DNA of 64,000 nt from Flavobacteriaceae bacterium (GCA_028279515.1 JANQNQ010000002.1:268295-332294); one strand, 5' to 3'; counted from the first letter of the stretch, positions 1 through 9,424 are shown. Numbers and translations: made by a program. The notes: generated from the letters alone by a model not told the origin.

Positions 1-113
1 CATTATCTCGAAAACTATTCTACCGAATTGTCATTTCTTACTACTGAAATGTGGTTTTAGGTTTTGGTTATACCATTATTTCATTAGCTCATTAATTCAT
101 TGTTTCATTGCGA

Positions 114-1448
114 CTAAAACTTGTCCTTATCCATATATTCCTTGATCTTGCGCTCTTCCCAATTTTTACCGAGCAGCGGACTATACCCATACGTTTCTAA
201 GCCGTGCATGATGACTCCGAAGCCCCATCCTAATGTTGGGAAGATGGCCCAAGTAAAATCTGTGGTGCGTGAGTTTAAGTACCATAAGAATGGTATAACT
301 ATGACATAAGCAACCAGGTTTCCGTAAAATCCTTTGATGGCTTCAACACGTTCTTTTGCGCGTTGATAACGTTTGTCTTCTATATATGTTTCTTGTGTTT
401 TCATGGTTGTTGATACTTTTTTGGTCAACATCGGAATCCTCACGGAGAACTCTGATGGTGTCTTATTAATAATTACGTTTCGGTGCGTCAGTATGGCATA
501 GCGCTGCTGAATGTTGCGCAGTCCTACTCCACTACTTTTCTTCACCACCTGTTTAGGCTGAAGGTTGTTTTGAACAACCAAGTTGCCTTCCTCTTCATAA
601 ATGGTGATCTTCAACGGTTTGTTAGGCATTACCATGTTATGCTTTACAGCATTCTCGAGCAGCAACTGAAGCGATAAGGGTACCACTTTCGCCTCAGGGT
701 TACTAGCCTGTTCTGGTAATTCGAAGATGATGCTCTCTTCAAAGCGCATCTTCAATAGGTTTACATAGGTTCGGGCAAACCGAAGTTCTTCTTCGACAGT
801 CACCAACTCCTTGTTCTTTTGTTCTAGCACATATCTGTACACCTTTGATAAGGATGTTGTAAAACGCTGTGCTTGTCTGGGGTCTTCTTCGATCAATGAG
901 GTCAATACATTAAGACTATTGAACAAGAAGTGAGGGTCCAATTGATTCTTGAGAGCATCGAACTGAGCCGACGCCGTCGTTGCAATGATCTTTTGTTCTT
1001 TGACCTTGTTCTTTTGTATCTCTCGATAAAAGTACACAGCATGAAAGAAAATAGAGATCACTATGGTGATCAGCAAAGCGATGACGTAAAACACAGCACG
1101 CTCATCGTTTATGAATGCATTCCAATCTTTTCCTTCAAAACCGACCTTCGTTATGATACGTACAAAGAAGATTCCCAACATGGTGATGACGATACTACCG
1201 GTAGCACCAATGATCATTTTATAGCGAGCGTACTTCTTCCAGCGAACTTTATGATTTAGGTAGTCGAAATAGGTTCCGTTAAGTAAGGACAGCACTACTG
1301 AATACAATACGTAGTACAAAATCTCCTGAATGAAGGCCTGGTTGAAAACCAGAGTTCTTCCGCCTAAAACCTGAACAATAATAAATATTGCGGCGATTAC
1401 TAAACCTATGATGACTCCCGTAAATACGGTTTTAAGAAGGTACCTCAT
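114..1448 (-). CDS. LytS/YehU-type sensor histidine kinase with C-terminal 2TM domain
   Basis: The 444-residue protein starts with about four membrane segments (roughly residues 5-30, 38-58, 77-99 and 116-140). A His_kinase (PF06580-type) domain follows, with the phospho-acceptor motif DPHFLFNSLN at 171-180 (His173), an N-box LLENAVKHN near 263-271 and a GVGLRN glycine motif at 307-312. Residues about 360-440 form a 2TM domain (RAKERVEAIKGFYGN, then two hydrophobic helices). Such kinases normally phosphorylate a LytTR response regulator; none is in view, but the gene's 3' side runs off the window edge. The kinase normally ends near residue 345, and Met349 resembles the start of a free-standing 2TM protein, so this looks like a fusion. 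The ATG is 9 bp downstream of the TPR gene's stop, so the two are probably cotranscribed. Confidence 0.9.
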   Translation of the reverse strand: MRYLLKTVFTGVIIGLVIAAIFIIVQVLGGRTLVFNQAFIQEILYYVLYSVVLSLLNGTYFDYLNHKVRWKKYARYKMIIGATGSIVITMLGIFFVRIITKVGFEGKDWNAFINDERAVFYVIALLITIVISIFFHAVYFYREIQKNKVKEQKIIATTASAQFDALKNQLDPHFLFNSLNVLTSLIEEDPRQAQRFTTSLSKVYRYVLEQKNKELVTVEEELRFARTYVNLLKMRFEESIIFELPEQASNPEAKVVPLSLQLLLENAVKHNMVMPNKPLKITIYEEEGNLVVQNNLQPKQVVKKSSGVGLRNIQQRYAILTHRNVIINKTPSEFSVRIPMLTKKVSTTMKTQETYIEDKRYQRAKERVEAIKGFYGNLVAYVIVIPFLWYLNSRTTDFTWAIFPTLGWGFGVIMHGLETYGYSPLLGKNWEERKIKEYMDKDKF

Positions 1449-1457
1449 GCTATTAAA

Positions 1458-2087
1458 TTATTCTTTACAACTTGCCAAAATCTCTTTGGCTCTTTTTTCA
1501 CCCCATCTTGGGTGAAGATCACTTTCTGTTTTAAAGGTAGCAAAAAGTTCTAAGGCTCTTTCAACATCTTTGCAAAAGGGAGCCGTGTCTTGCCCAAAGT
1601 AACGAGCGCTGCCCATGTCCCATTCTGCCTTAGAAAGGACAACTCTAGGGTTGTTTGGTGCTAGTGCTAAAGCCTTCGAATACAAGGCTGCATTTTTTCC
1701 CGATAGGGTCATCCCATATGTGGCCCCATCAAACGCAATCCATGCTGTATTGATAAATGCTTGTTGTATCAGTATCTCAGCGTTCTCTGGAGATAATGTC
1801 GTGGCTTCATTCAAGAAATCTTGCGCTTTGGTCAATAATAAAGTTACTTGTTCTTTGTCCTTTTGATTAAACGAAGCAATCGTGTTGATCTGAGAGACAT
1901 AATAATAAGGTAACCATTCGTCCTTCTCTGCTTTGGCGATGCGCTCAAACAAGTTGGCAGCCTCTACAGGTTTTTGTTCTTGCCATAAGGTCAATGCCTT
2001 TTGCATTCCCTTTTCATAGTTAGACTGAGCAACCGCTACTGTGGTTGTTGCTAAAAATGCTACTAGATAATAAATAATGCGAACCAT
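1458..2087 (-). CDS. Secreted TPR-like protein
   Basis: A 209-residue protein. I start it at the ATG that begins MVRIIYYLVAF, because this gives a clean signal peptide ending ...VAVAQ; the longer frame adds 15 unlikely residues. The mature part is helical, with alternating Ala/Leu/Tyr positions typical of tetratricopeptide repeats (for example residues about 20-60 and 115-165). No catalytic motif is visible, so a periplasmic protein-protein contact role is inferred. It lies directly upstream of the LytS-type kinase in the same direction. A promoter-like AATCTTTG sits about 20 bp before the start on the minus strand. Confidence 0.75.
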   Translation of the reverse strand: MVRIIYYLVAFLATTTVAVAQSNYEKGMQKALTLWQEQKPVEAANLFERIAKAEKDEWLPYYYVSQINTIASFNQKDKEQVTLLLTKAQDFLNEATTLSPENAEILIQQAFINTAWIAFDGATYGMTLSGKNAALYSKALALAPNNPRVVLSKAEWDMGSARYFGQDTAPFCKDVERALELFATFKTESDLHPRWGEKRAKEILASCKE

Positions 2088-2289
2088 TTTTGTTGTTTTT
2101 TGTTGATGGTACAAAGATTCTACATTTGCCAATCATTTCGTAAAAGGAATGACCGAACTGTCGTTTTTATCGACCGAACTGTATGCTAGTTATTAGTTCT
2201 TGGTTTTTAGTTGTTAGTACAAATCTCAATACTCATATCTCAGTACTCAGTACTAAATACTTTGTACTTTTACATTTTACATTTACTAT

Positions 2290-2787
2290 ATGATATTCAA
2301 AACAGAAAGACTACTTGTTCGAGAATTGCGCGAAAGCGACCTTCCGGGTTTTCACGAGATGCAAGGCAATCCGAACGTTATGAAATATGTTGGTCAATCA
2401 GCCATGGGTCCTGAAGAGAACAGAGCTGACTTAAAAAGGGTTATTGACCTTTATGGTAAGCAAAACAACGACTTTTGGGTATGGGCTATCACCACAGAAA
2501 AAGATGTCTTTGTCGGCACTGGTGCCATCATCATAAATGAAAAGAACGAATGGGAAATTGGCTATCGCTTTCTCGAGTCGCATTGGGGAAATGGCTATGG
2601 CACTGAGATTACCAAAGGACTCATAGAGCATGCCTTCAACTCAATGAATATCAAAACCCTTAAAGCCTACGTTGATAGGGACAACATAGGCTCTGTAAAG
2701 ATCTTGGAGCGTTTCTTCGATTTTGAAAAAGAAATATGGAACGAAGACGATCAGTGTTTTGACCGTGTCTACAAATTATCCAACTGA
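2290..2787 (+). CDS. GNAT-family N-acetyltransferase (RimJ/RimL-like)
   Basis: A 165-residue GCN5-related acetyltransferase. It opens with the RimJ-type pattern TERLLVREL at residues 5-13, and the acetyl-CoA pyrophosphate-binding loop is visible as HWGNGYGTE at 98-106 (the R/Q-x-x-G-x-G/A pattern). It ends with the usual N-x-x-S-x-x-x-L-E region (DNIGSVKILE, 131-140). The substrate could be a ribosomal protein N-terminus or a small molecule; the sequence does not decide. The last 19 bases overlap the 3' end of the convergent TonB receptor gene. Confidence 0.9.
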   Translation: MIFKTERLLVRELRESDLPGFHEMQGNPNVMKYVGQSAMGPEENRADLKRVIDLYGKQNNDFWVWAITTEKDVFVGTGAIIINEKNEWEIGYRFLESHWGNGYGTEITKGLIEHAFNSMNIKTLKAYVDRDNIGSVKILERFFDFEKEIWNEDDQCFDRVYKLSN

Positions 2788-4916
2788 TTGCTCTTTTTAT
2801 CATCACTGATTGTCCAAAAGAACCCAACAAAAAAGAATTGATCAGCGGCCGGACGTATGGCTTGTCGGTCAAATACTCCGTTGGCATTTGGGGTGTTGGC
2901 ATAATTATATCCAAACACATTTCGCGTACCCAACACATTGTTGATTGAGAAGTATAGTATTTTCTGTTGACTGATCAAATAGGCCCAATTGAAGCTAACA
3001 CTATTATACGTTTTGGTACGGTCACCCAAGAAATCGCTCGTATTTGGATTGGTATAAGGTCTTCCTGTCGCAAACGAATAACTAATACCCAATTGAGAAC
3101 GCCATTTATCGACCCAATACTTACCTACCAGGGATAGATTGTGCTTAGAGGTAAAGGCGGGAGCTGCAGACTCTGGAAAATTTTGGTAGTTTCGCTCTGT
3201 ATCCAAATACGAATAACTCACCCAATAGTCCAAGTACTGGAAGCTCTTACTATCTCTCCAAAAGACATCAAGACCTTTGGCAAAACCATCACCAGTGCTG
3301 GAAAAATTGGCCTCTGGACCAGCAAACTGAGTGTCGAACTTGACGAGGTCATCATACTTCTTGTAATAGGTCTCTGCCCGAAATATACGTCCGTCTTTTG
3401 AGTATTGGTAATTTAGCAAGAAGTGTTCGGCTCTTTCTGAAGAAAAGTCATTGTAAAACTTTAAGTATTCGTTTCGCGGGGTTTGATAAAAGTTTCCGTA
3501 GGCCATGGATATCTGAGCATCTTCTCCTGTCTTGTAAGCGAGCGAAAGCCTTGGCGATACAGTAAAATCCTGAAGCAATTCTGAGTAGGAAGCCCTAACC
3601 CCAACTTTGGCCGCCAAATCGTTCGAGAAAAAGATATCAGATTCTACGAACGTAGCAGCAATGTTATTGTTAAAGCTTGTTCTGAAGTCCGTTTGAGAAT
3701 CCCTGAAATCTTCCGTAAAATCAGTGATGAAATATTCAGCGCCAAACTGAAGTTTAAAACGATTGCTGAACGACTTCTTCAATTTACTTTTAAAGTGGAA
3801 GGAATGTTGCGTATCGTCAACTTTTCCATCTTGAATATTCACATCGGTGTGATCCATGGTGAAACCGACACCCGAACTCCATACCCAATCTCCTTCAAAG
3901 AACCCTTTATAACTTGAATTTAGGTAGAAGTTTTTATTGCTCAACCCAAAACGGAAGCCGTCTGACAGATTGATATCGTCTTGCACCAGTTCAAAATTGG
4001 TATGGTCGAAAGCGGCGTAGAGTTTTACCAGTCCGTTGTTGACTTTATGTCTATAAACGGCTTCACCAGCCATCCCTTCGAAAGGTTTCTTCCAATCGTT
4101 TCTATCCTTGAAAACTTCAAGATAGGGTGCCAGATTGATGTATGAAGTGTTGATACTTAATGAGCTCTTTTCCCATTTTTTGGTGTGACCAACACCTCCA
4201 CCAACACTCATCAGCGAAATGTCGGTCTTTTCTTGATCAGGTTCGTCAATGGTGTTCAACAAGAGAACACTTGATAACGCCTGGCCATATTCGGCTGAAT
4301 ATCCACCGGTGGAAAAAGTGATTCCTTTGAATAAAAAGGGAGAGTATCTTCCTCTAGTCGGAATATTATTAGTTGTGGGTGTAAACGGAGTAAATACACG
4401 AACGCCATCAATAAATATCTGCGTTTCATCTGCTTCACCTCCTCTAACGAATAACCGCCCATCTTCTGCAACTGTGGCAGTCCCTGGAAGCGTTTGCAAC
4501 GCTCCCACAAAATCGCCCAAGGCACTGGCCGTCGTTACCACATCCAATGGATTAAGCACGGATACTTTTGCATTGTCGCCTGCCTCAAAGGTACCTGCCG
4601 AAAGTACAACACTGTTCAAGGCGTTTACCTCTTCTTTAAGCGTTATGCTAAGGTTCTTCAGTTTTGATATATCTAGCGCCAATTGATACGTCTCATAAGA
4701 CAAAAAAGAAACCACCAAGGTTTGTACCCCTGCTTCTTCTGTTTCAAAGCTAAAAGCTCCGTTCTCATCAGTAGAGGTTCCGTCATAGGTACCTTCTAGA
4801 TAGATATTGGCGCCCATGATAGGAAGGGTATTGGTATCGACTACTCGCCCAGAAATAGTGGTTTGTGCATAAAATGTGTTGGTGGTCAATAGAAATAAGA
4901 GCAGTATTTTTTTCAT
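2769..4916 (-). CDS. TonB-dependent outer-membrane receptor
   Basis: A 715-residue protein. The start is placed at the ATG giving the signal peptide MKKILLLFLLTTNTFYAQ; the longer frame adds 22 residues without signal character. A CarboxypepD_reg-like beta-sandwich domain follows (ISGRVVDTNTLPIMGANIYLEG), then a plug domain with the motif LFVRGGEADETQIFIDGVRV and a long barrel rich in alternating aromatic residues. It ends in FFVGFFWTIS, followed by a short charged tail that extends past the expected terminal aromatic strand. The ligand is unknown: there is no SusD partner, so it is not a standard polysaccharide-utilisation pair. It stands alone and converges on the GNAT gene. Confidence 0.92.
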   Translation of the reverse strand: MKKILLLFLLTTNTFYAQTTISGRVVDTNTLPIMGANIYLEGTYDGTSTDENGAFSFETEEAGVQTLVVSFLSYETYQLALDISKLKNLSITLKEEVNALNSVVLSAGTFEAGDNAKVSVLNPLDVVTTASALGDFVGALQTLPGTATVAEDGRLFVRGGEADETQIFIDGVRVFTPFTPTTNNIPTRGRYSPFLFKGITFSTGGYSAEYGQALSSVLLLNTIDEPDQEKTDISLMSVGGGVGHTKKWEKSSLSINTSYINLAPYLEVFKDRNDWKKPFEGMAGEAVYRHKVNNGLVKLYAAFDHTNFELVQDDINLSDGFRFGLSNKNFYLNSSYKGFFEGDWVWSSGVGFTMDHTDVNIQDGKVDDTQHSFHFKSKLKKSFSNRFKLQFGAEYFITDFTEDFRDSQTDFRTSFNNNIAATFVESDIFFSNDLAAKVGVRASYSELLQDFTVSPRLSLAYKTGEDAQISMAYGNFYQTPRNEYLKFYNDFSSERAEHFLLNYQYSKDGRIFRAETYYKKYDDLVKFDTQFAGPEANFSSTGDGFAKGLDVFWRDSKSFQYLDYWVSYSYLDTERNYQNFPESAAPAFTSKHNLSLVGKYWVDKWRSQLGISYSFATGRPYTNPNTSDFLGDRTKTYNSVSFNWAYLISQQKILYFSINNVLGTRNVFGYNYANTPNANGVFDRQAIRPAADQFFFVGFFWTISDDKKSNQLDNL

Positions 4917-5099
4917 TTGTTCGTTTTTTGATAACTCAAAATTGCGAACAACAAACTTGCGATCATAAAAAAAAGGACCCAACTGTCAAAACCATAGGAC
5001 GAATTGAAATGAGCTTGTTTTTAAAGGTGCCTAACAATTTGTTACGGTTTTACCCTGTTATATCGTTTTTTGTTATATTGTACGGCCTAAATCGATTGA

Positions 5100-5777
5100 A
5101 TGACCCAAATTACCCTTAAACACTCTACACAATTTACCCTACTTTTTGTGCTCATCGTTATTGCCGAAGTACTCTGTACCACGTTTGAGGAACTCGCCAT
5201 TTTTGAGTTTGGTGTAAAGCCAATGATCATGACTTCACTGATCGGATATTTTATATACCATAGTGCCCATGTTGAAAAAAAAGTAAGGTATCAGATGATC
5301 TTTGCTATGATATGTTCGCTGGTTGGCGACATTTTTATGATGTTTAGCTTTAGAGCTCCGATCTATTTTATATTGGGTATCCTCTTTTTTCTGATTACTC
5401 ATATCGTGTATACCGTCATATTCATTGCCAACAATGATGTGAAGCTAAATCGACTACTTCCCTTTATGTTTGTAGGCGTGATCTATGCTTCATATTTGCT
5501 CAATTTAATGTTTGTAAATCTGGGTGAAATGTTTATTCCTGTGACCATCTATATGATTGTTATTCTTGCGATGGCCCAAACAGCCTTTCTGCGAAAGGAG
5601 CGCGTCAATCAGATAAGCTATCGATTGGTACTTTTCGGTGCTTTGTTATTTTTATTATCAGATAGCATTATAGCGATCAATCGATTTCACGAAAGTGTGC
5701 CTTATTCAGGACTTTGGGTCATGACCACCTATGCGGCCGCACAGTATCTCATTATGAGAGGAATATTGAGGCAATAA
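5100..5777 (+). CDS. YhhN-family (TMEM86/lysoplasmalogenase-like) membrane protein, canonical copy
   Basis: A 225-residue protein with about eight hydrophobic helices. It keeps the family's conserved polar residues: GD at 76-77, His101 and Tyr104 in THIVY, SDS at 187-189 followed by A-x-N-R-F, and YAAAQ near 211-215. The YhhN/TMEM86 family includes lysoplasmalogenases, which cleave the vinyl-ether bond of lysoplasmalogens. Activity here is an inference from family membership. It is the first of four adjacent paralogues on the same strand and the only one that keeps both His101 and the SDS motif. Confidence 0.85.
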   Translation: MTQITLKHSTQFTLLFVLIVIAEVLCTTFEELAIFEFGVKPMIMTSLIGYFIYHSAHVEKKVRYQMIFAMICSLVGDIFMMFSFRAPIYFILGILFFLITHIVYTVIFIANNDVKLNRLLPFMFVGVIYASYLLNLMFVNLGEMFIPVTIYMIVILAMAQTAFLRKERVNQISYRLVLFGALLFLLSDSIIAINRFHESVPYSGLWVMTTYAAAQYLIMRGILRQ

Positions 5778-5856
5778 CCTCAGAAAAGTAAAGTCAATGT
5801 ATGAATCATTTTTAGTATATTCGTTTAATAAGTGAACTAACCTTCCAAACCGCTAC

Positions 5857-6591
5857 ATGTCACCTAATAAGAGATTTACAATTGTTTTTTTTACAATTCT
5901 GCTCATTGATATCATTTGTAGCAATGTTGACTCTTTTCATATTTTCAGAACCCTTAGCAAACCAGGCATTACGGCCTCTCTAATGGCTTTCTTTTACATT
6001 GAAAGCGATCACATAGAACGCAAGACTCGTAACTTTACCTTATATACACTGGCCTTCTTGATGATGGGAGACATTGCCTTCTTAGAGTTCGAAGACCCGC
6101 TGTTCTTTTTGATCGGGTTCGGTATTTTTGGTCTGGCCAACTTCTGTTACTTTATGGTCTTTAGAACGAAAATGACCTTTGATCTCGATAGAGTCATTCC
6201 ATTCATGGTGGTAACTCTATTCTACGTGCTTACCATCCTTTACTTCATGTATGAAGGATTAGGCAAACTCTTTTTACCTGTATTGATCTATATGGCCTTG
6301 GTGCTGAACATGATTCAGGCAGCCTATTTAAGAAACAAAAAGGCGAACAAGAGAAGTTTTGTCTTGGTATTCTTAGGATCAGTGTTATTTGTTTTGTCTG
6401 AATCTATGATCGGGCTCTCTAAATTCTATCAGCCACTGCCTTATGAAGACGTTTTCATCATGTTGTTTTATGGCTTGGGTCACTTTTTCATCATACAAGG
6501 TATCTTGGCAGAAGATCCGTTATCCAAGGATACGAACTATTTGAAAGAAGCCCTTGAAAGGATAGACAATGAAAATGACCTTAGTAACTAA
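5857..6591 (+). CDS. YhhN-family membrane protein, divergent paralogue 2
   Basis: A 244-residue multipass membrane protein with the same helix plan as its upstream neighbour. It retains GD (71-72) and the Tyr of the H-x-x-Y motif (Tyr98). However, the His position is Asn95 (ANFCY), the SDS motif reads SES (181-183), and the terminal A-x-Q motif reads GLGH. Whether it is still a lysoplasmalogenase is uncertain. A 79-bp gap separates it from paralogue 1, and only 11 bp precede paralogue 3, so copies 2 and 3 are probably cotranscribed. The C-terminus carries an extra charged tail of about 25 residues. Confidence 0.8.
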   Translation: MSPNKRFTIVFFTILLIDIICSNVDSFHIFRTLSKPGITASLMAFFYIESDHIERKTRNFTLYTLAFLMMGDIAFLEFEDPLFFLIGFGIFGLANFCYFMVFRTKMTFDLDRVIPFMVVTLFYVLTILYFMYEGLGKLFLPVLIYMALVLNMIQAAYLRNKKANKRSFVLVFLGSVLFVLSESMIGLSKFYQPLPYEDVFIMLFYGLGHFFIIQGILAEDPLSKDTNYLKEALERIDNENDLSN

Positions 6592-6602
6592 AGAATTGCT
6601 CT

Positions 6603-7280
6603 ATGAGATCAGATCGATTCTTCATCCTTATTTTCTTGAGCATCCTATCTGTTGACATTGCCCTGAACAACACTCCTTATCTGTTTGACTACCGATATAT
6701 TACGAAACCTTTCGTCATCTTTTCTTTGATTGTCTATTTTTCATTCAATAGTTTAGCCCTTTCTAACAGGGTTCGCGCGTATGTTTTTGCTGCGCTCGTG
6801 TTTCTATTTATTGGTGATTTTTTCATCTTACAAGATACCGAAATGCTCTTTTTAGCCTTGGGAATGATCTCATTCATTTGTGCCAAGATCATGTATGCCC
6901 TTGCTTTTTCGTATCGAAAGAGACATACCTTCAAACGCGCCATCCCTTATTTGATCTTTGCTTTCGCGTATTGTACCATATTACTCTACTTCATCATAAA
7001 TTCAATCGGAAAACTTTGGCTACCAGTCACGGCTTATATGCTCGCTACACTTTACATGATCAAAATGGCCTATTTACGCCACCGAAAAGTGAACAATTTG
7101 AGCTTTTATTTGGTTATGATAGGCTGCGCCTTGTTTTTAATGGGTGAAACGGTTTCGGCAATCAATCGTTATTACACTCCGCTTGCCCATAAAAATGTAA
7201 CCATAATGCTTTGTTACGCTTTGGGGCAATTATTTATTATAAAGGGAGTGATCTCAGAGGTTCGAAAAGTTTCGAAGTAA
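6603..7280 (+). CDS. YhhN-family membrane protein, divergent paralogue 3
   Basis: A 225-residue multipass membrane protein. The membrane pattern and the GD motif (71-72) match the family, but the H-x-x-Y histidine is Lys95 (AKIMY) and the SDS motif reads GET. The final motif is YALGQ, close to the canonical A-x-Q. It shares with copies 2 and 4 an N-terminal pattern (ILxxDIxxxN, then KPxxxxSL) not seen in copy 1, so copies 2-4 look like one subfamily. Function is not shown by the sequence. Confidence 0.8.
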   Translation: MRSDRFFILIFLSILSVDIALNNTPYLFDYRYITKPFVIFSLIVYFSFNSLALSNRVRAYVFAALVFLFIGDFFILQDTEMLFLALGMISFICAKIMYALAFSYRKRHTFKRAIPYLIFAFAYCTILLYFIINSIGKLWLPVTAYMLATLYMIKMAYLRHRKVNNLSFYLVMIGCALFLMGETVSAINRYYTPLAHKNVTIMLCYALGQLFIIKGVISEVRKVSK

Positions 7281-7349
7281 GTTATTTTTCTTATATTAGC
7301 CTCACCCCAACGACCTATCACTCAAACCAATAAATATGCAAACAAGTTA

Positions 7350-8060
7350 ATGAAGCATGGCAAGATCTTTACGCTAATTTTTTTCACCATACTCATTATC
7401 GACATCCTCTTTAGTAATATTGAATGGCTAAGGGAATTTAGGATGTTTTCTAAACCGAGTATCATGGTCTCCCTTTTGGTTTATTTCTACTTAAACAGTA
7501 AATATATCAACCAGCAGGAACGGTGGTTTATTCTGGCCTCGTTGGCTTTGTTGCTATTGGGAGACATAGCCTTGCTAAATTTTTATAGTTCGTTGTGGTT
7601 TACTCTAGGATTTGTCTGTGTTATGCTGGCCAATGTCACCTATTCACTAGCCTTTAGGAACAAGGTAATATACAATATCGATCGCCTGATTCCCTTTTGG
7701 GTCATCATACTTCTTTACTGTATTGTTATCATCTACTATATGTACGACAACTTAGGGGATATGTTGATTCCTATGGTCATTTTTATGCTGATCGCGTTAA
7801 ACATGACGCAAACCGTTTTTTTACGATATGGAGTGGTTAGCAAAAGAAGTTTTTACATGGTATTTATTGGTGCCATCTTTTTCATTGCTTCGGAAAGTAT
7901 TGCGGGTCTAAGTAAATTCTATAGACCGCTTTGGCTTGAAAATGTCACCAACATTGGTTTTTATGCCATCGGACAATTTTTAATCGTGAAGGGCGTATTG
8001 GCCAATTACTGTACTGTTCCTCTTAAAAAAACCGATCCATCGATTCAGGTAACTCGCTAG
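7350..8060 (+). CDS. YhhN-family membrane protein, divergent paralogue 4
   Basis: A 236-residue multipass membrane protein, the last of the four-gene array. It keeps GD at 71-72, has Asn95 in place of the conserved His (ANVTY), and has SES in place of SDS. The last motif is YAIGQ. It most resembles copy 2 (both contain SKPxI, a GLSKFYxPL stretch and an N-terminal IDIxxSN). The 69-bp upstream gap contains TATATTAG, a weak promoter-like word. It ends 31 bp before the convergent NADH dehydrogenase gene. Confidence 0.8.
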   Translation: MKHGKIFTLIFFTILIIDILFSNIEWLREFRMFSKPSIMVSLLVYFYLNSKYINQQERWFILASLALLLLGDIALLNFYSSLWFTLGFVCVMLANVTYSLAFRNKVIYNIDRLIPFWVIILLYCIVIIYYMYDNLGDMLIPMVIFMLIALNMTQTVFLRYGVVSKRSFYMVFIGAIFFIASESIAGLSKFYRPLWLENVTNIGFYAIGQFLIVKGVLANYCTVPLKKTDPSIQVTR

Positions 8061-8091
8061 CCCTACGATCAGCTCCTCGAAGTCGTGTTTT

Positions 8092-9408
8092 TCAACTACT
8101 CACTTGTTGCCGCTGCTCAACTTTTTGTAGCATCTTTTTGTGCTTATAAGGCCTGATGATCAATCTTGCTTCTCTATCAAAACGAACGTAGTTGTATACC
8201 CAATTGATGAACACTACCATTCTGTTTCTAAATCCGATCAAAAAGAAAAGGTGCACAAACATCCAAACGAACCATGCAAACACGCCTTGAAACTTGAAAG
8301 AAGGAAGGTCTACCACTGCTTTGTTTCTTCCGACGGTAGCCATAGACCCCTTATCTTTATATTTAAACGGCTTCATGGTTTTGCCGTCGATCTTTCTCAA
8401 TAAATTCTTGCCGAGCTGTGTTCCTTGCTGTATTGCTGGCTGGGCCATCATAGGGTGCCCGTCTGGAAACTGCTCATCTGTCATACACGCAATGTCTCCG
8501 ATAGCGTAAATGCCCTCATATCCCTGCACTTCATTAAAACTATTGACGCACAACCTATTGCCTCTTGCCAATAGGTCTTTTGCCTCCAGCCCTTTGATGA
8601 CGGCACCTTGTACCCCTGCCGCCCAAATAAGAGTGGCCGTTTCAAACGAAATGTCGGTATTGGTGGTTGCCAAATGACCATCATAATCTTCCACTCTTAC
8701 ATTTTTCCAAACATGTACACCAAGCTCTTGTAAATAGTCCTCGGCTCCTTGAGATGCTTTTTCACTCATAGCCGGTAAAACACGATCGCTTCCCTGAACC
8801 AGGTTGATGCTTACACGTCTAATGTCAAGATCTGGATAATCTTTTGGGAGGATTCCCTTTTTGATTTCGGCTAATGCACCAGCTAACTCAACGCCCGTTG
8901 GCCCTGCGCCTACAATCACGAAATTCATCAACGCGTCACGCTCATTTAGGTCGTCATTGAGAAGTGCTTCCTCAAAGTTCTCAAGAATCAGACTTCGTAA
9001 GTTCAACGATTGCGGAATCGTCTTCATTTGCATACTGTTTGCCTGTATCTTTTTGTTTCCGAAGAAATTGGTCTTCGATCCAGTAGCGATAACTAAATGA
9101 TCGTACTTAAGATCTCCAATATTCGTTGATATCGTAAAGCTTTCAGGGTGAATTTCTTCTACCTCAGCCAATCTAAAAAAGAAATTGGGATAGTCCTTGA
9201 GTATTTTTCTAATCGGATAAGCAATTGAATCCGGTTCGAGACCTCCTGTAGAAACTTGATATAAAAGGGGTTGAAAAGTATGATAATTATGTTTGTCTAG
9301 TAGTACTACTTGTACTTCCTTTTTCCCTAGTTGTTTTGCCAACGAGATTCCTGCAAAACCACCGCCTATGATCACGATTCTAGGGAAACTAGTTCGTGGA
9401 ATATTCAT
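8092..9408 (-). CDS. ndh: Type II NADH:quinone dehydrogenase (NDH-2)
   Basis: A 438-residue flavoprotein that oxidises NADH and reduces quinone without proton pumping. The FAD-binding Rossmann motif GGGFAG is at residues 15-20, the NAD-binding motif GAGPTG at 167-172, and the second FAD motif YAIGDIA at 301-307. A hydrophobic, aromatic-rich segment at about 380-412 (FAWFVWMFVHLFF) is the usual C-terminal membrane anchor. Length matches the family. It is monocistronic, with an exact TATTTTTG -7 element 17 bp upstream of its ATG. Confidence 0.93.
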   Translation of the reverse strand: MNIPRTSFPRIVIIGGGFAGISLAKQLGKKEVQVVLLDKHNYHTFQPLLYQVSTGGLEPDSIAYPIRKILKDYPNFFFRLAEVEEIHPESFTISTNIGDLKYDHLVIATGSKTNFFGNKKIQANSMQMKTIPQSLNLRSLILENFEEALLNDDLNERDALMNFVIVGAGPTGVELAGALAEIKKGILPKDYPDLDIRRVSINLVQGSDRVLPAMSEKASQGAEDYLQELGVHVWKNVRVEDYDGHLATTNTDISFETATLIWAAGVQGAVIKGLEAKDLLARGNRLCVNSFNEVQGYEGIYAIGDIACMTDEQFPDGHPMMAQPAIQQGTQLGKNLLRKIDGKTMKPFKYKDKGSMATVGRNKAVVDLPSFKFQGVFAWFVWMFVHLFFLIGFRNRMVVFINWVYNYVRFDREARLIIRPYKHKKMLQKVEQRQQVSS

Positions 9409-9424
9409 ACATTGTAATTTGTAA

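Noticed and set aside
4983..5099. Riboswitch upstream of the TonB receptor or the YhhN genes
   Set aside because: No cobalamin or other conserved riboswitch core was recognised in this short gap.
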